Program-made: the position numbers and the translations under genes | NCBI GenBank assembly: GCA_012295275.1 | Contig: CM022676.1 | Coordinates: 13,396,379-13,460,378 of the forward strand | Direction: 5' to 3' | Source: Chrysomallon squamiferum | Taxonomy: Eukaryota; Mollusca; Gastropoda; Neomphalida; Peltospiridae | Length of the DNA stretch: 64,000 nucleotides | Notes under the pieces: generated by a model | Databases searched by the model: none | What the model was told of the DNA's origin: nothing | What the model saw: only the letters and a program-made list of their open reading frames with translations | Shown: piece by piece, positions 1-12,461 of the stretch | How the letters are laid out: every line of letters starts with the position of its first letter | How positions within the stretch are numbered: the stretch's first letter is position 1

Positions 1-480
1 CACAACATCGAAATAAAACAAAATCTTAACTTCGTCTGTTTTCAACAGAATATGATAATGTGCATCACTTTATAACCATTATTTATTTATTTATTTATTA
101 TATAATTATTAGTATTTTATTTTTATTTTATTGTAGTTATTATTATTATTATTATTATTACTATTATTATTATTATATTATTATTATTATTATTGCTTTT
201 GTTGTTTTTATTATTATTATTATAAATATACGCCGCAAACTCTGATATGTATAACATTGCTTACATCTAAGATGAAACTGTGTCTTCACAGAACGAGTCA
301 TTCACTTCTCACAGAGACGTTGTTCAGTTTATGTAACACCCAGTGACAAAACTTCAAGTTAAAATTCAACACCAAACTAGCTGTAACCGGGTCACAGACT
401 GAATAAGTTGTCAGTACATGGTTTATATCGCTAATATCTAACATGTGTGTTTTAATGTATGAATTAAATAATAACAATAA
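1..480. other. AT-rich non-coding flank with ATT/TATT microsatellite
   Basis: There is a TATT then ATT/TTA microsatellite at about 84-225, and no exon is visible. On the minus strand this is the first intron of the receptor whose leader exon is at 488-542. The short open frames here are low-complexity Tyr/Ile translations of the repeat. Confidence 0.7.
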
Positions 481-487
481 AACTTAC

Positions 488-542
488 CTAAACAATATCC
501 AACAATCGACACAGAAACAAGTAAGTATCCTACTATCGCCAT
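488..542 (-). CDS. Signal-peptide exon (type A leader) of an IgSF receptor extending off the left edge
   Basis: On the minus strand the ATG at 542 opens MAIVGYLLVSVSIVGYCLG and the exon ends in phase 1 at a consensus donor (GTAAGTT, 487-481). The exon, its 5' untranslated sequence and its promoter closely match the leaders at 21253, 31438, 35389 and 47946. This is an intact hydrophobic secretory leader, so a further family member is predicted to run leftward beyond position 1. Its other exons are not in the window. Confidence 0.85.
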
Positions 543-700
543 TGTGAATGTTGTGAGTAAACGTGTTTCTTGCGGGTACACGAGCTGTACTCTATCTAGG
601 TTAAGTTATTGTGTTATATTTCTATAGCGCTGTCATTCTATTGTAGAGTAATTTTTAATTTGTTAGTTATTGAAATTTCGCTATTTATAAAACGTGTTTA
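543..700 (-). promoter_or_regulatory. Type A promoter/5'UTR of the leftward receptor
   Basis: Read on the minus strand, this carries the family block: a near-palindromic ATAGCGCTGT core at 624-633, then a TTAACCTAGATAGAGTAC stretch and a CGTGTACCCG stretch just before the ATG. A TATAAA-like sequence lies further upstream at about 688-698. The assignment rests on conservation with the leader copies elsewhere in the window; the transcription start is not demonstrated. Confidence 0.55.
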
Positions 701-1339
701 TATTTTGTATTGTACGCTATACCATTGGCTTCACTCAGCAAAGCGTGTACGACACTTACTACATACTTGAATGTAACAAATACTCTGTAGCTGTTTACTT
801 AGTGACGTGTTAATGTCACTCACTTGAGAATCGGTAATTAATTGATTATTTTATATCTAATTGATGTACGTTTCTAACAAAATATCAATTACTAACGAGC
901 GTATTTTTTTTTCGATTAATTCTTTATATTTAACCTAAGACATTTACTAAACTCATGCATGTTAGACGGTGAATAGAGAGACAAAAGAGCTAAAAATAAT
1001 ACTTTCTTAATTACACGAGTTTTTGGGGGATCAAAACCCGCTTTCCAATTTGAAGTGTGAGGTAAATGGAAATAGTAAATTATTGAATGAAACTGAAATA
1101 AGACATTCATTTTACAATGAAAATATTTTATTACAGTGAATGTGAAATTTAAATATCTCACTGGTACAGATCTTGTGTGAAAATATCGGTTCCGTTATTA
1201 TTTTCAGCAGATAAGCTAGAAGTATACATTATATAAGTTCTTGAAACGAGGATGAAATTATATGTCGTCTTATAGATAATATAGAATAATGAAATATCTT
1301 TTACAAAAGCGACAAACATTTCAGTAAACTCTGATATTT
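701..1339. other. Intergenic, nothing recognised
   Basis: Between the leftward promoter and the start of the palindrome there is AT-rich sequence without exon-like features. A short stretch at about 1013-1045 (AGTTTTTGGGGGATCAAAAC) resembles part of the dispersed element at 28240-28270. Confidence 0.6.
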
Positions 1340-2344
1340 ATTTTTTAACATTACTTCATTTTGTATCTATGTTATTAAACCACCAGTCTTCAGACCGATA
1401 TATCTCAGTAAACAGCAGTCTGTTAGAGTTGATGGAAAGGTAATTCCTTACCGAATTCAAATCTGTGATTACTTTTAGCATTGGAGGTCAAATGTTCATA
1501 ACATTACTCTTCGTAAGTAAGCTCTAGCTTCCTTTTTTAAAGTTTCTCTCGCAACAGCAATTTCTTCTTTCTTTTTTTTTCTTTTTTAACCTTTTTTTAT
1601 CCTAGAAAATAGACTGGGATTGCAGTTTTATTTGGTTTTCATTTGCAAACAAGATATAAACATGAATAGTACTTTTCCGTTTTTACATTTAAAATGTACT
1701 TTCATTGCTTGTTTCGATGTCATCTATCAGTTTCTTCTCAATATTCTTTTCATTAAGTTTAATTAAGTAGTCACAGCGTACCTGGTCACATAATAGATTA
1801 GTTGTACAAGCAACTTTTTTTGTAAATATTCAAATCTGACCAGTATTTTAAAACTTCCACAATATTCTTCAACAGCCCTTCAAGGACAGTGCATTATAAA
1901 TCTCTATCTTCTGTTTTCTATAACATTAAAGGTTTTGAACCACTATGTAGATTTTGAATTTTCTTTGTTAATGGTACATGGATATCAACATATAATGGTG
2001 AAAGATTTTCACACAGTAAATGAAATGTTAGAGCAATAGACACTGCCTAAATATTTTGTGAAACTCAAAAATGAAAATAAATATTTTACCCAAGTGTCAC
2101 TTCATCACCTGTTGTTTTGTTGTACAGCTCTATTACTAATATTAAGGTTAACAATGCTTTCCATATTACTAATAAATATAATAAAATAAAGAAATAAAAT
2201 TTACAAAAATAATGAAAAAGAAAGGAAGACAATTTTAAAATCCTTGTTTTCTTCCATTTGGAAGTAAATGTTTTATAATTTTAAAAAATATTAATTATTA
2301 ATTCACAGGATTTCTGTATTTATTGTTTTATTTTCATTTTCAAG

Positions 2345-2643
2345 TTCCTTTGCAAAAAGGTTTCTATAACAACTGGATCAACTCCAGGAAAGCCAGCAAT
2401 TCTTACACAGCTGACCTGTTCAACCGATCCTTGCCATCCACATGCTGTAATCACATGGACTTTAAATGGTTCAAAGATAACAGACGACATTATCAGCTCC
2501 ACTGAGACAATTGCTGACTCTGGTATTGTAACAAGGAACAGTTTAAATGAAAAATTTAATACAGAAGATAATGGGAAAAGTTTGGTTTCTTCAGCTACTA
2601 ATGGTGATTATCACGTGTCATCTAGCAACCCTTGATAACCAAG
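2345..2643 (+). pseudogene. Ig-domain exon, left palindrome copy (frameshifted)
   Basis: It is homologous to the intact 300-bp Ig exon at 25282-25581 and to 16950-17247. The acceptor is TTTTCAAG and the donor CAAG/GTTGGT. A one-base insertion near 2355 (GCAAAAAGG against GGAGAAAG) throws the phase-1 reading frame. The F-strand cysteine codon TGT has become TCT (near 2589). A 2-bp deletion near the 3' end, shared with the right arm, creates a TGA at 2633-2635. The domain still shows the W-T-L and E-D-N-G-K-S-L landmarks. It is unlikely to make protein. Confidence 0.85.
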
Positions 2644-2937
2644 GTTGGTTTCATTCATATTAATTCACATTGATCTACTACAAGTTGTTATTAATATCAT
2701 TTTGTTGCCTGGTTCAAATAATGACACAAAAATTAGATGTTTCTTCAGACTACTTGTATGTGTCTGCATGAGTGTAATATAATTTTTATACAGGACTGGA
2801 AATGTTGACTGGAAATTGCATGAGAAGGAAGTTCAACCCATTTAAAACACAAATGTTCAGCCGTCTAGAAAAATACTGAAACTGAAACAAAAGACATTTG
2901 CTATTTACAAGAGTCATTTAATGAAGAATTATTTTGA

Positions 2938-2966
<29 letters not shown>
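2938..2966. repeat. (GT)n microsatellite
   Basis: A run of GT dinucleotides in the intron between the two left-arm exons. The right arm has a shorter interrupted CA run at the matching place (15868-15895). Confidence 0.95.
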
Positions 2967-2968
<2 letters not shown>

Positions 2969-3328
2969 ATTAAACATTAAATATAATTATGTAATTTTTA
3001 AAGCTGTATATTGCACTTTTAAAAGAAAAAATTAATTATTACTGTCATGGACATTCTGCTTATATTATTCATTGACATGAATTTTTTTAAATAATTCATA
3101 TGAGTGATTTTGTAGTGTTATATCAAATAACCTATAGATTGTTTAATATGACAATAATCCAGATTCCTACGTATTAATTATTTTTAATGTTATCATGTTC
3201 CTATTTTACAACTTTCTGTTAATACTTTAAAATATATATGATCCTGAAAAACACAAATAAACAAATTAAAATTTCAGATACTATAAGTTATGGATGAATC
3301 AATGAATGGTATATTTCCTTTTTAGCAG

Positions 3329-3971
3329 AAGAAAGAAGTTCAACAAATTTCCTACAACAACTCCAAACCTGGGATCAGGTTCTTCCTGTAATTTAGTTTG
3401 TACTATCCTCATTATTATAAGTGTCACAGGTCTTTGTATAATCGTAACATATTGTTTGATATCACTAAGAAACCAAAACACAAAGGAAACAAACAAAACT
3501 GAAAATGTTGAACTGGGCAGTGAAAGGAACATTGAAAAGATTCAAACTGAGACAACAGCTTTTACTGTTAGCAAAGCAGAACAAAATTCTAACATCCAAG
3601 AGAACATTTTCAAAAAACGTCACAATGAAGATGTAGAAAGTTTACAGTCTGTCAAAGTTAGGACTGCTAATGAATCTTCACCCAGGTATCAAGGGAATGA
3701 TGAAGAGGATGAAAGGTTTGAAGATTACTCAATTAATGAAATCACTAAACAACCTGGAAGTCAACCTGCTAGTAAAGATGTCTGTAAAGAACACACAAGA
3801 TCTGAAGATTGTCAACAGTCAGTCACTGATTCACTGAATGAAGTTGATGATAAAAGTGGCAGTACAACAATCACCCAACATCCTGCCAGACAGAATTACA
3901 ATGATGTTGATTATCAAACTGAACAGCATTCACAGATATATGTTACCGTCATTAATGTGAAAAATAAATAA
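3329..3971 (+). pseudogene. Transmembrane and long cytoplasmic tail exon, left copy
   Basis: The exon follows the acceptor TTTTTAGCAG and runs to a TAA at 3969-3971. A one-base deletion near 3346 (AACAAATTTCC, where the right arm has AACAAATGTTCC) puts the tail out of phase with the upstream exon, so entry in phase 1 soon hits a stop. The tail frame itself is open and encodes a Ser/Thr/Pro stalk, a transmembrane helix (TILIIISVTGLCIIVTYCL), a Gln/Asn/Glu-rich tail of about 150 residues, and a C-terminal QIYVTV tyrosine site resembling an ITIM/ITSM. An internal ATG (3306) would only give a leaderless product. Confidence 0.8.
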
Positions 3972-5531
3972 CAAATTAAGGAATTTCAAATTTAATTGAT
4001 TTTAATTCCGAACATTTTGAATGATTCAAATCAATACACTTAGCTACTACACAACATGATAGGTTATTTTAATTAAATTCTAGATGTATTGATTGTTTAT
4101 GGATTCTGCTTAACTAAGCATGGAACACTTTATTTCTGTCTTTTATCTCTGATATAACAAAACAGAAGTTTTTAAAAAATGTCTGTGTTATATTGATAGT
4201 TTTTCTTACAGACTGAGTATTCCAAATTATTAGGCTTATTACCATAGATAAATGTATAGCTTAATGCATCACACACACACACACACACTGCAAAATCTGC
4301 TGGGGTTTTATACAAAGTAAAACCTTTTTAACGGTCTTATGTTTGAATTAAGAACTTCTATAACAGATTAACAATATATTAACTAAAGTTGTGAGTAACT
4401 TCAAACCCCACTATGTCACTTCGCTGGAGTCTTACTTACTGTTATATGTCATCCCTTCCTTTACTCCTAAAATAAAAAAAAAAAATTGTTATTACATTAA
4501 ACTTATACTTTAATACATTTGTTAAAGTTACTAACTCCAATTTTATCAAAACATGAAGCCCAGACTTTTTATTTTTTATTTAATTTTTTTCTACTTTTAG
4601 GAAATTTACTCAAAATTATTTTGATATATCATTCTTAGATTTATGTATTTATTTTTAATGTTAGCTTACCTTTTCATTTATTTTTCTGTTTACTGCTAGT
4701 TTTCCTGCAGATAACATTTTTTATACATTTTTAACTGTTTTAATGTATTGTAATAGAATTTACAACAGCAGAAACAACGCAGTTAGTCAGTCAGTGTTTG
4801 TATACATATATACATGTGTGTACTTCACTCCTTCCTTTAACAAGCTTGTAATTATTTAAGTAATAAACTGTATTTAGAATTTTTTTCTGTGACAATATTT
4901 TATTCAGTCTTGTGTTTCACAGAAAACAGAGGAAAAATAGAAATCATGTAATTAGAAGGATCACATTAAATAGAATGATAATGGTGAATATAATTAAGAT
5001 TAATCTTCAGTTCAGTTTTGTTAATGATACTAAAACATAGTGAAATAAATAGATGTAATAATTATCTTAACTGACTCAGCATCGCCTGTTTTTTAGTATA
5101 TTGTGCATTTTACTCCAGACTTTATTCCTGTTAATAAAAGAAAATTAAAATAACAATAATAATTATTATAGATATGTATCAGATTTTCAGTGATTAGATT
5201 AAATATTAAAATTGTAATTTACAATATTTGTTAACATTACTAACTTCAAACTGTATCTAACAATAATTAAGTTGGCTTGTTATGAGGGATGTATGTAACA
5301 TTTAGACATCTATAGCAAAATAGATAGAAGGAAAATGTACATGTTACAGTCGTATAACAAACGTACAATACAATCAGCTAGACTAGAGCATTTTAAACCA
5401 TCATTTCACTCCAGTTATAACAGTGAATCAGATGCATCTCAGACTACTTTATTTTCCTTGTTACTATTAATTAAAAAAAAATCGCTTTTTGTTTACTTTG
5501 TCAGTGTAAGGTTAAAGCTATTTGATTCTCA

Positions 5532-5534
<3 letters not shown>

Positions 5535-5583
<49 letters not shown>
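5535..5583. repeat. (GT)n microsatellite
   Basis: Uninterrupted GT run, mirrored by the CA run at 12421-12460 in the right arm. Open frames through it are artefacts. Confidence 0.95.
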
Positions 5584-5588
<5 letters not shown>

Positions 5589-7229
5589 GTTTGAATCTCA
5601 GTAATTGTTTGCATGTGTTTATATGTGTCTAAATATGTGCATATGTATGGTTTACATGCATGCATGTGCATCGCTACTCATCTGTGATAGATTACATATC
5701 TATTTTTCATTACACAGTATTTATGTGTAGTTAATTCTTTTACAAATACATACATCTATCCTAATTAAATTATTATGCACACATATTTACACATTTTAAT
5801 GTTGTCTATACTCAGTTTATATTTGTTTTAACAGTTACATAATATTAGTCATCTAAGATTGTTAGAAGTTCATCAGCATTTGTATTATGTGCTATTTTTC
5901 CTTCACAAATTCATAGAACTTTACAAAAATATAGAATATCTGAATTGAACTAGAGTTTCTTACACATTTCTGTTACACAGTATTCACTTTTAGAACTTAA
6001 AGCAAATCTAGAAAGAAAGAAAATATTACACAAAACATAATAATATTCAAAGTTAGAAGCTATAAGTCAAATATAGAAATTAATTTACATTTCTTCATTA
6101 CATGTGTACATATATCTATGTAAATATGCATCTAAAAATGTGTATCCATGGATTTGTATTTATATTAGTGTTTGCTTATGTGCGTCAGTTTCTTCATATG
6201 TATTTAGGAGAGATGGATAGACAGATAGAAATACTAATTCTTATTATTTTAACAGACTGAAAAATCATATACAGTTGTGCATACAAAAGGTTAACTAAAG
6301 TAATTTCTGAAATAAAATTATAACTGGAAATTATGTTAGGAGGCTAGTGGAGATTATGTGCAACATACAGCAACTCCCCCCAGCTGTGTTACCCACCACT
6401 ATTAAAGTTTGTTCCCATGAGTTTACTGTGACATGAGTATAATTGCAAATTGTAGGCTTTTGAAAATGTTAGCAGAAGAGCTGCACGTTATAGTTCAATA
6501 GTATTGTGAAGAATAAGAGAAAACACCCATCATACAGCATTTGCTGTATTTTGTATAAGAATTACTTCAAATAAAGCAATTCAGTATGAATAAAAACTTT
6601 TGTCAGTAGAGTTTAGAGTTATAATCCATTAATGACAAAACTACATGACTTAACAGAATTGATGCATATGACATAAAGATATATTTATGTGTTTTTGTAT
6701 TCCTTCGATAACAAAGAAATAAAAGAACTTCCCTGTATCGAACAGAACGCATTTCGCATGATATGGTAATAGTTAAAAAAAATAAAAAAATAAAAATAAA
6801 AAATTAAAAATTTTCCAGGATCTTGGTATAAAATTATATCAGACAATTAAAAATACAAAAAAGAATGACATAACAGTTTGTAACAACAACAAAAATTATA
6901 ATTACAATTGTTTTCCGTTTTTTTCCAAGCGGCTGAAACACGAAATCAGTTTATTTGTCTTTCTTTCTTTCTTCATTTATTTACTTGCTTATGCACTTAT
7001 TTGTTTGTGTTTTGTTTATTTGTTTATTACTATATTTTCTCTTATATTTATAATATTATTATAATATTTTACTGTTTTCATTTCTCATTTTCTTTCCTTA
7101 TTTTTTCATTTCTTTCTTTCATTCTTCATTTGTTTATTTGCTTATGTACTGTTCTTTGTTTGTTCGTTTATTTATGTACTTATTTATTTATTTATTGATT
7201 TATGTACTTATTTACCTTTTTTTTTTATG

Positions 7230-7480
7230 GTTGTAGTAATGTTATTGTAGTCTCGGCTGATAACGCAGCAGACGACAGTTCACATGTTAAAAAGAAGAAG
7301 TGTTTTATTTTACCAGTTTCTGTCAGTCATCTTGTGCTGTTAAGTTTCACACTGACAGAGGAAATGTGGTGTCGACTAAAATAAGTTATTTGATTAACAA
7401 CAACGCGGTTTTCACAGACAGGATCAACATACCACATCATTTAATAAACCACACTAGAGCCTTGGCTGGAACAAGAAATT
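7230..7480. repeat. Dispersed repeat, copies in both arms and near the second gap
   Basis: The block reading GCTGATAACGCAGCAGAC... through CTAGAGCCTTGGCTGG is conserved as the mirror at about 10440-10660. Its GTTTCACACTGACAGAG part also resembles the reverse complement of 49590-49700. The conserved short open frames (M-F-Y-F-T-S...) suggest an old mobile-element fragment, but I do not recognise the family. Confidence 0.4.
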
Positions 7481-7483
7481 GAT

Positions 7484-7588
<105 letters not shown>

Positions 7589-7843
7589 ATATTTGGAAAA
7601 GAGATAGAAAGAGGACAGGTGGGGCAAAGAGAGAGCAAGTGAGACACACATATTATATAAAGCCCCATATTAAAAAAATTATAATAAATAATAAAACAAA
7701 TATAATCAGTAGATATTTCTGTAAAATATTTTCTAAGAAAAAGATAAAAATACGTTCTAATTTTAAACGTAATTCAGCAGGATAACTGAACTGTATATTA
7801 AAGAAACAAAGAAATAAATTGTGTTTAATATGAAATATTTATT

Positions 7844-7849
<6 letters not shown>

Positions 7850-7905
<56 letters not shown>

Positions 7906-8007
7906 ATTTTTTCTCGGTGCATGTTACGATAATACAAATGTTGCATTAAACAACTGAAGAAAATGAAATTATTCTTAATAATGTAGGCGGTTAATGAAAT
8001 ATTTACG

Positions 8008-8060
<53 letters not shown>

Positions 8061-8105
8061 CATTAAATAAATCAATAAATAAATAAATAAATAAATAAAT
8101 AAAGT
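7850..8105. repeat. (TG)n, (TAA)n and (AAAT)n microsatellites
   Basis: TG run 7850-7902, TAA run 8010-8058, then AAT/AAAT repeats to about 8102. The mirror region in the right arm has CA (10212-10242) and TATT (10070-10098). Confidence 0.95.
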
Positions 8106-8119
8106 CGACAAATTTAGCA

Positions 8120-10060
8120 AATTTACGGTATAAGGGAAACAACTCTATTTAAAAATGCCGCAAAATGCTTAAAAAGACTCAGTCTCAGATAAAGAATTTT
8201 TTTTACAAAATATTTGTTAAAAAGAAATTTCAAAGTATTGTTGGAATAAGAGGACTCGTTTTATTTTTATTATTATAAATTAAATAATAACAGAAAAAGG
8301 CTGCTTTTCAATATTATAAATTAGTAACTTAACGGTCTAAGAGGAATAACTCTATTTTAGTATTGCGATCTACTCAGAAATGATCATTTTACACAATATT
8401 ACTAAAAATATGAAAAAGGTAAAATTATATGGAAACTTTATGTTTAAAGTAAGTTTTTCGAAAGGAAGGAATATACATTTATTATATTTATTAGTAATTT
8501 ACATTTATTGTTTACGTTTATACCTTTATTTTATTTTTATTAGTATATGAATTTTTGTTTTTTCTGTTCATAGAAACACACACACACAGACACAGACACT
8601 GACCTATATTTTAAAATATAATTTGTTTATACCTAGGTTTTGTATGAAATAGAAAACAAATTAATGTTCTGGTCTAAGAGGAACAACTCTAAAATGATTT
8701 TTTCAGATTACTTGTTTTCGTAAAATCTGTTACAAAATGTAATACTGTTACAACATAGTTACGTTTTAAAAAATACTGAAAAGAAGAACTCAATAATTAC
8801 ATTTATTCCAATATTAAGGAATAAGAGAAAATTAAAATTAATTCAAAGTACAAGCAATTATTTGCTGAAGACAAAGTGTGAAAATTGTTCCTGACTGAGC
8901 TTATTACATAAAGATGTTGTCATTGCTTTCTGAATACTGATTTGGTNNNNNNNNNNNNNNNNNNNNNNNNNNNNNNNNNNNNNNNNNNNNNNNNNNNNNN
9001 NNNNNNNNNNNNNNNNNNNNNNNNNNNNNNNNNNNNNNNNNNNNNNNNNNNNNNNNNNNNNNNNNNNNNNNNNNNNNNNNNNNNNNNNNNNNNNNNNNNN
9101 NNNNNNNNNNNNNNNNNNNNNNNNNNNNNNNNNNNNNNNNNNNNNNAAAGTTGTAAATAGAAAATAAAATTAAATTTTGTAACATAGTTAACGAAAACAA
9201 GTAATCTGAAAAATCATTTTAGAGTTGTTCCTCTTAGACCATAATATTAATTGGTTTTTACTGATACAAAATAAAATAAAGGTATGAACGTAAACAATGA
9301 ATATAAATATAAATATAATAAATGTGTATTCCTGCATTTCGAAAAACTTACTTTAAACATAAAGTTTTCATATAGTTTTACTTTTTTCATATTTTTGGTA
9401 ATAATGTGTAAAATGGCCATTTCTGAATAGATCGCAATATTAAAATAGAGTTATTCCTCTTAGACCGTTAAGTTACTAATTTATGGTATTGAAAAAAAAA
9501 GTCCTTCTCTTTTATTGTTTAATTTATAATGATAAAAATAAAACGAAGCCTCACATTCCAACAATATTTTAAAATTTCTTTTTAACAAATATAGTGTATA
9601 AAATATTTCTTTAACTGTGACTGAGTCTTTTTAAGTATTTTGCGTCATTTTTAAATAGAGTTATTACCCTTACACCGTAAGTTTGCTAAATTGGTCGACT
9701 CTATTTATTTATTTATTGTTGTTGTTGGTGGTGGTGGTGGTGGTATTATTATTATTCCGTAAATATTTCGTTAGCCGCCTACATTTTTAACAATAATTTC
9801 ATTTTCTTCAGTTATTCCACTTAGGCCTTTAAGTTACTAATTTATGGTATTGAAAAACATTTTTTTTTTTTTTTTTTTGTTATTATTAAATATATAATAA
9901 TAAAAATAAAATGAGGCCTCATATTCCAACAATATTTTAAAATATGTTTTTAACAAATATATTATATAAAAAAATGTCATTAACTGAGACTGAGTTTTTT
10001 AAAAGTATTTTGCGTCATTTGTAAATAGAGTTATTTCCCTTAGATCGTAAATTTGCTAAA
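8120..10060. repeat. Periodic repeat motif across the palindrome centre
   Basis: A motif like GTCTAAGAGGAATAACTCTA recurs at about 8146, 8337 and 8670. Its reverse complement recurs at about 9222, 9450, 9657, 9805 and 10027. Spacing is mostly 150-330 bp. In the right arm a unit of about 360 bp is tandemly duplicated (9450-9810 and 9815-10150). The 200-N gap sits inside this zone. Confidence 0.7.
8947..9146. other. Assembly gap (200 N)
   Basis: Exactly 200 N, the same size as the second gap, so probably a placeholder of unknown true length. It lies at the centre of the inverted duplication, where assemblers often fail. Confidence 0.98.
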
Positions 10061-10211
10061 TTGGTCGACTTTTTATTTATTTATTTATTTATTTATTATT
10101 CCGTAAATATTTCATTAACCGCCTACATTATTAACAATAATTTCATTTTCTTCAGTTGTTTAATGCAACATTTTTATTATCGTAACTTGCACCGAGAAAA
10201 AAGCAAAAACA

Positions 10212-10247
<36 letters not shown>

Positions 10248-10343
10248 TAAATATTTCATATTAAACACAATTTATTTCTTTGTTTCTCTAATATACAGCT
10301 GAGTTATCCTGCTGAATTAAGTCTAAAATTATTTTCCAAATAT

Positions 10344-10423
<80 letters not shown>
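10212..10423. repeat. (CA)n and (GA)n microsatellites of the right arm
   Basis: CA run 10212-10242 and GA run 10345-10423, the mirror images of the left-arm runs at 7850-7902 and 7487-7587. Confidence 0.95.
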
Positions 10424-10426
<3 letters not shown>

Positions 10427-12414
10427 ACTTATCAGTTTCTCGTTCCAGCCAAGGCTCTAGTGTGGTTTATTAAATGATGTGGTATGTTGATCCTGACTGG
10501 GAAAACCGCGTTGTTTTTGATCAAATAACTTATTTTAGTCGTCACCACATTTCCTCTGTCAGTCTGAAACTTAACAGCACAAGATCACTGACAGAAACTG
10601 GTAAAATAAAATATTTCTTCTTTTTAACATGTGAACTGTCGTCTGCTGCGTTATCAGCCTAGGCTACAATATTATTACTACTACCATCAAAAAAAAAAAA
10701 AAAAAGTAAATAAGTACATAAATCAATCAATAAATAAATAAGTACATAAATAAACGAAAAAACAAAGAACAGTACATAAGCAAATAAACAAATGAAGAAT
10801 GAAAGATAGAAATGAAAAAAATAAGGAAAGAAAATGAGAAATGAAAACAGTAAAATATTATAATAATATTATAAATATAAGATCAAAATATAATAATAAA
10901 CAAATAAACAAAAACCAAACAAATAAGTGCATAAGCAAGTAAATAAATGAAGAAAGAAAGAAAGACAAATAAAAAAGAAAAATAAGGAAAGAAAAAAAGT
11001 AAAAAGAGTAAAATATTTTTTCCTCTCTTTCTCAACTGATTTCTGTTTCAGCTGCTTGGAAAAAACGGAAAACAATTGTAATTATAATTGTTGTTGTTAT
11101 TACAAACTGTTATGTCATTCTTTTTTATATTATCTTTTTTTTAATTGTCTGAAATAATTTTATACCAAGATCCTGGTATGTTTGTATCATGAATGTACTG
11201 ATCGTTTTTTTTTTTTTTTTTTTTTTCTTTTTAACTATTACCATATCATGCGAAATGCATTCTGTTCGATACAGGGAAGTTCTTTTATTTCTTTGTTATC
11301 GAAGGAATAAAAAAACACATAAATATATCTTTATGTTATTTGCAACAATTCTGTTAAGTCATGTAGTTTTGTCATTAATGGATTACACTCTAAACTCTAT
11401 TGACAACAGTTTTTATTCATACTGAATTACTTTATTTGAAGTAATTCTTATACAAAATACAGCAAATACTGTATGATGGGCGTTTTCTCTTATTCTTCAC
11501 AATACTATTCAACTATAATGTGCACCTTTTCTGCTAACATTTTCAAAAGCCTTCAATTTGCAATTATACTCATGTCACAGTAAACTCGTGGGAACATACT
11601 TTAATAGTGGTGGGTAACACAGCTGGGGGGAGTTGCTGTATGTTTCACATAATCTCCACTAGCCTCCTAACATAATTTCCAGTTATAATTTTATTTCAGT
11701 AATTAGTTTTGTTAACCTTTTGTATGCACAACTGTATATGATTTTTCATCTGTTAAAATAATAAGAATTAGTCTTTCTGTCTGTCAGTCCATCTCACCTA
11801 AATATATATAAAGAAACTGACGCACATAAGCAAACACTCATACAAATACAGGAATACACATTTTTAGATGCATATTTACATAGATATACGTACACATGTA
11901 ATGTAATGAAGAAATGTAAATTAATTTCTATATTTGACTTACAGCTTCTAGATATGAATATTATTATGTTTTTGTAATATTTTCTTTCTTTCTAGATTTG
12001 CTTTAAGTTCTAAAAGTGAATAATGTGTTACAGAAATCTGTAAGAAACTCTAGTTTAATTCAGATATTCTATATTTATGTAATGTTCTATGAATATGTGA
12101 AGGAAAAATAGCACATAATACAAATGCTGATGAACTTCTAACAATCTTAGATGACTAATATTATGTAACTGTTAAAACAAATATAAACTGAGTATTGGCA
12201 ACATTAAAATGTGTAAATATGTGTGCATAATAATTTAGTTAGGATAGATGTACGTATTTGTAAAAGTATTAACTACACATAAATACTGTGTAATGTAAAA
12301 TAGATATGTAATCTATCACAGATGAGTAGCAATGAACATGCATGCATGTAAGCCATACACATGCACATATATAGACACATATAAACACATGCAAACAATC
12401 ACTGACATTCAAAC

Positions 12415-12420
<6 letters not shown>

Positions 12421-12460
<40 letters not shown>
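12421..12460. repeat. (CA)n microsatellite
   Basis: Mirror of the GT run at 5535-5583. Confidence 0.95.

Positions 12461-12461
<1 letters not shown>

Noticed and set aside
916-1161. 81-residue minus-strand open frame
   Set aside because: No domain, leader or splice context; no counterpart in related segments.
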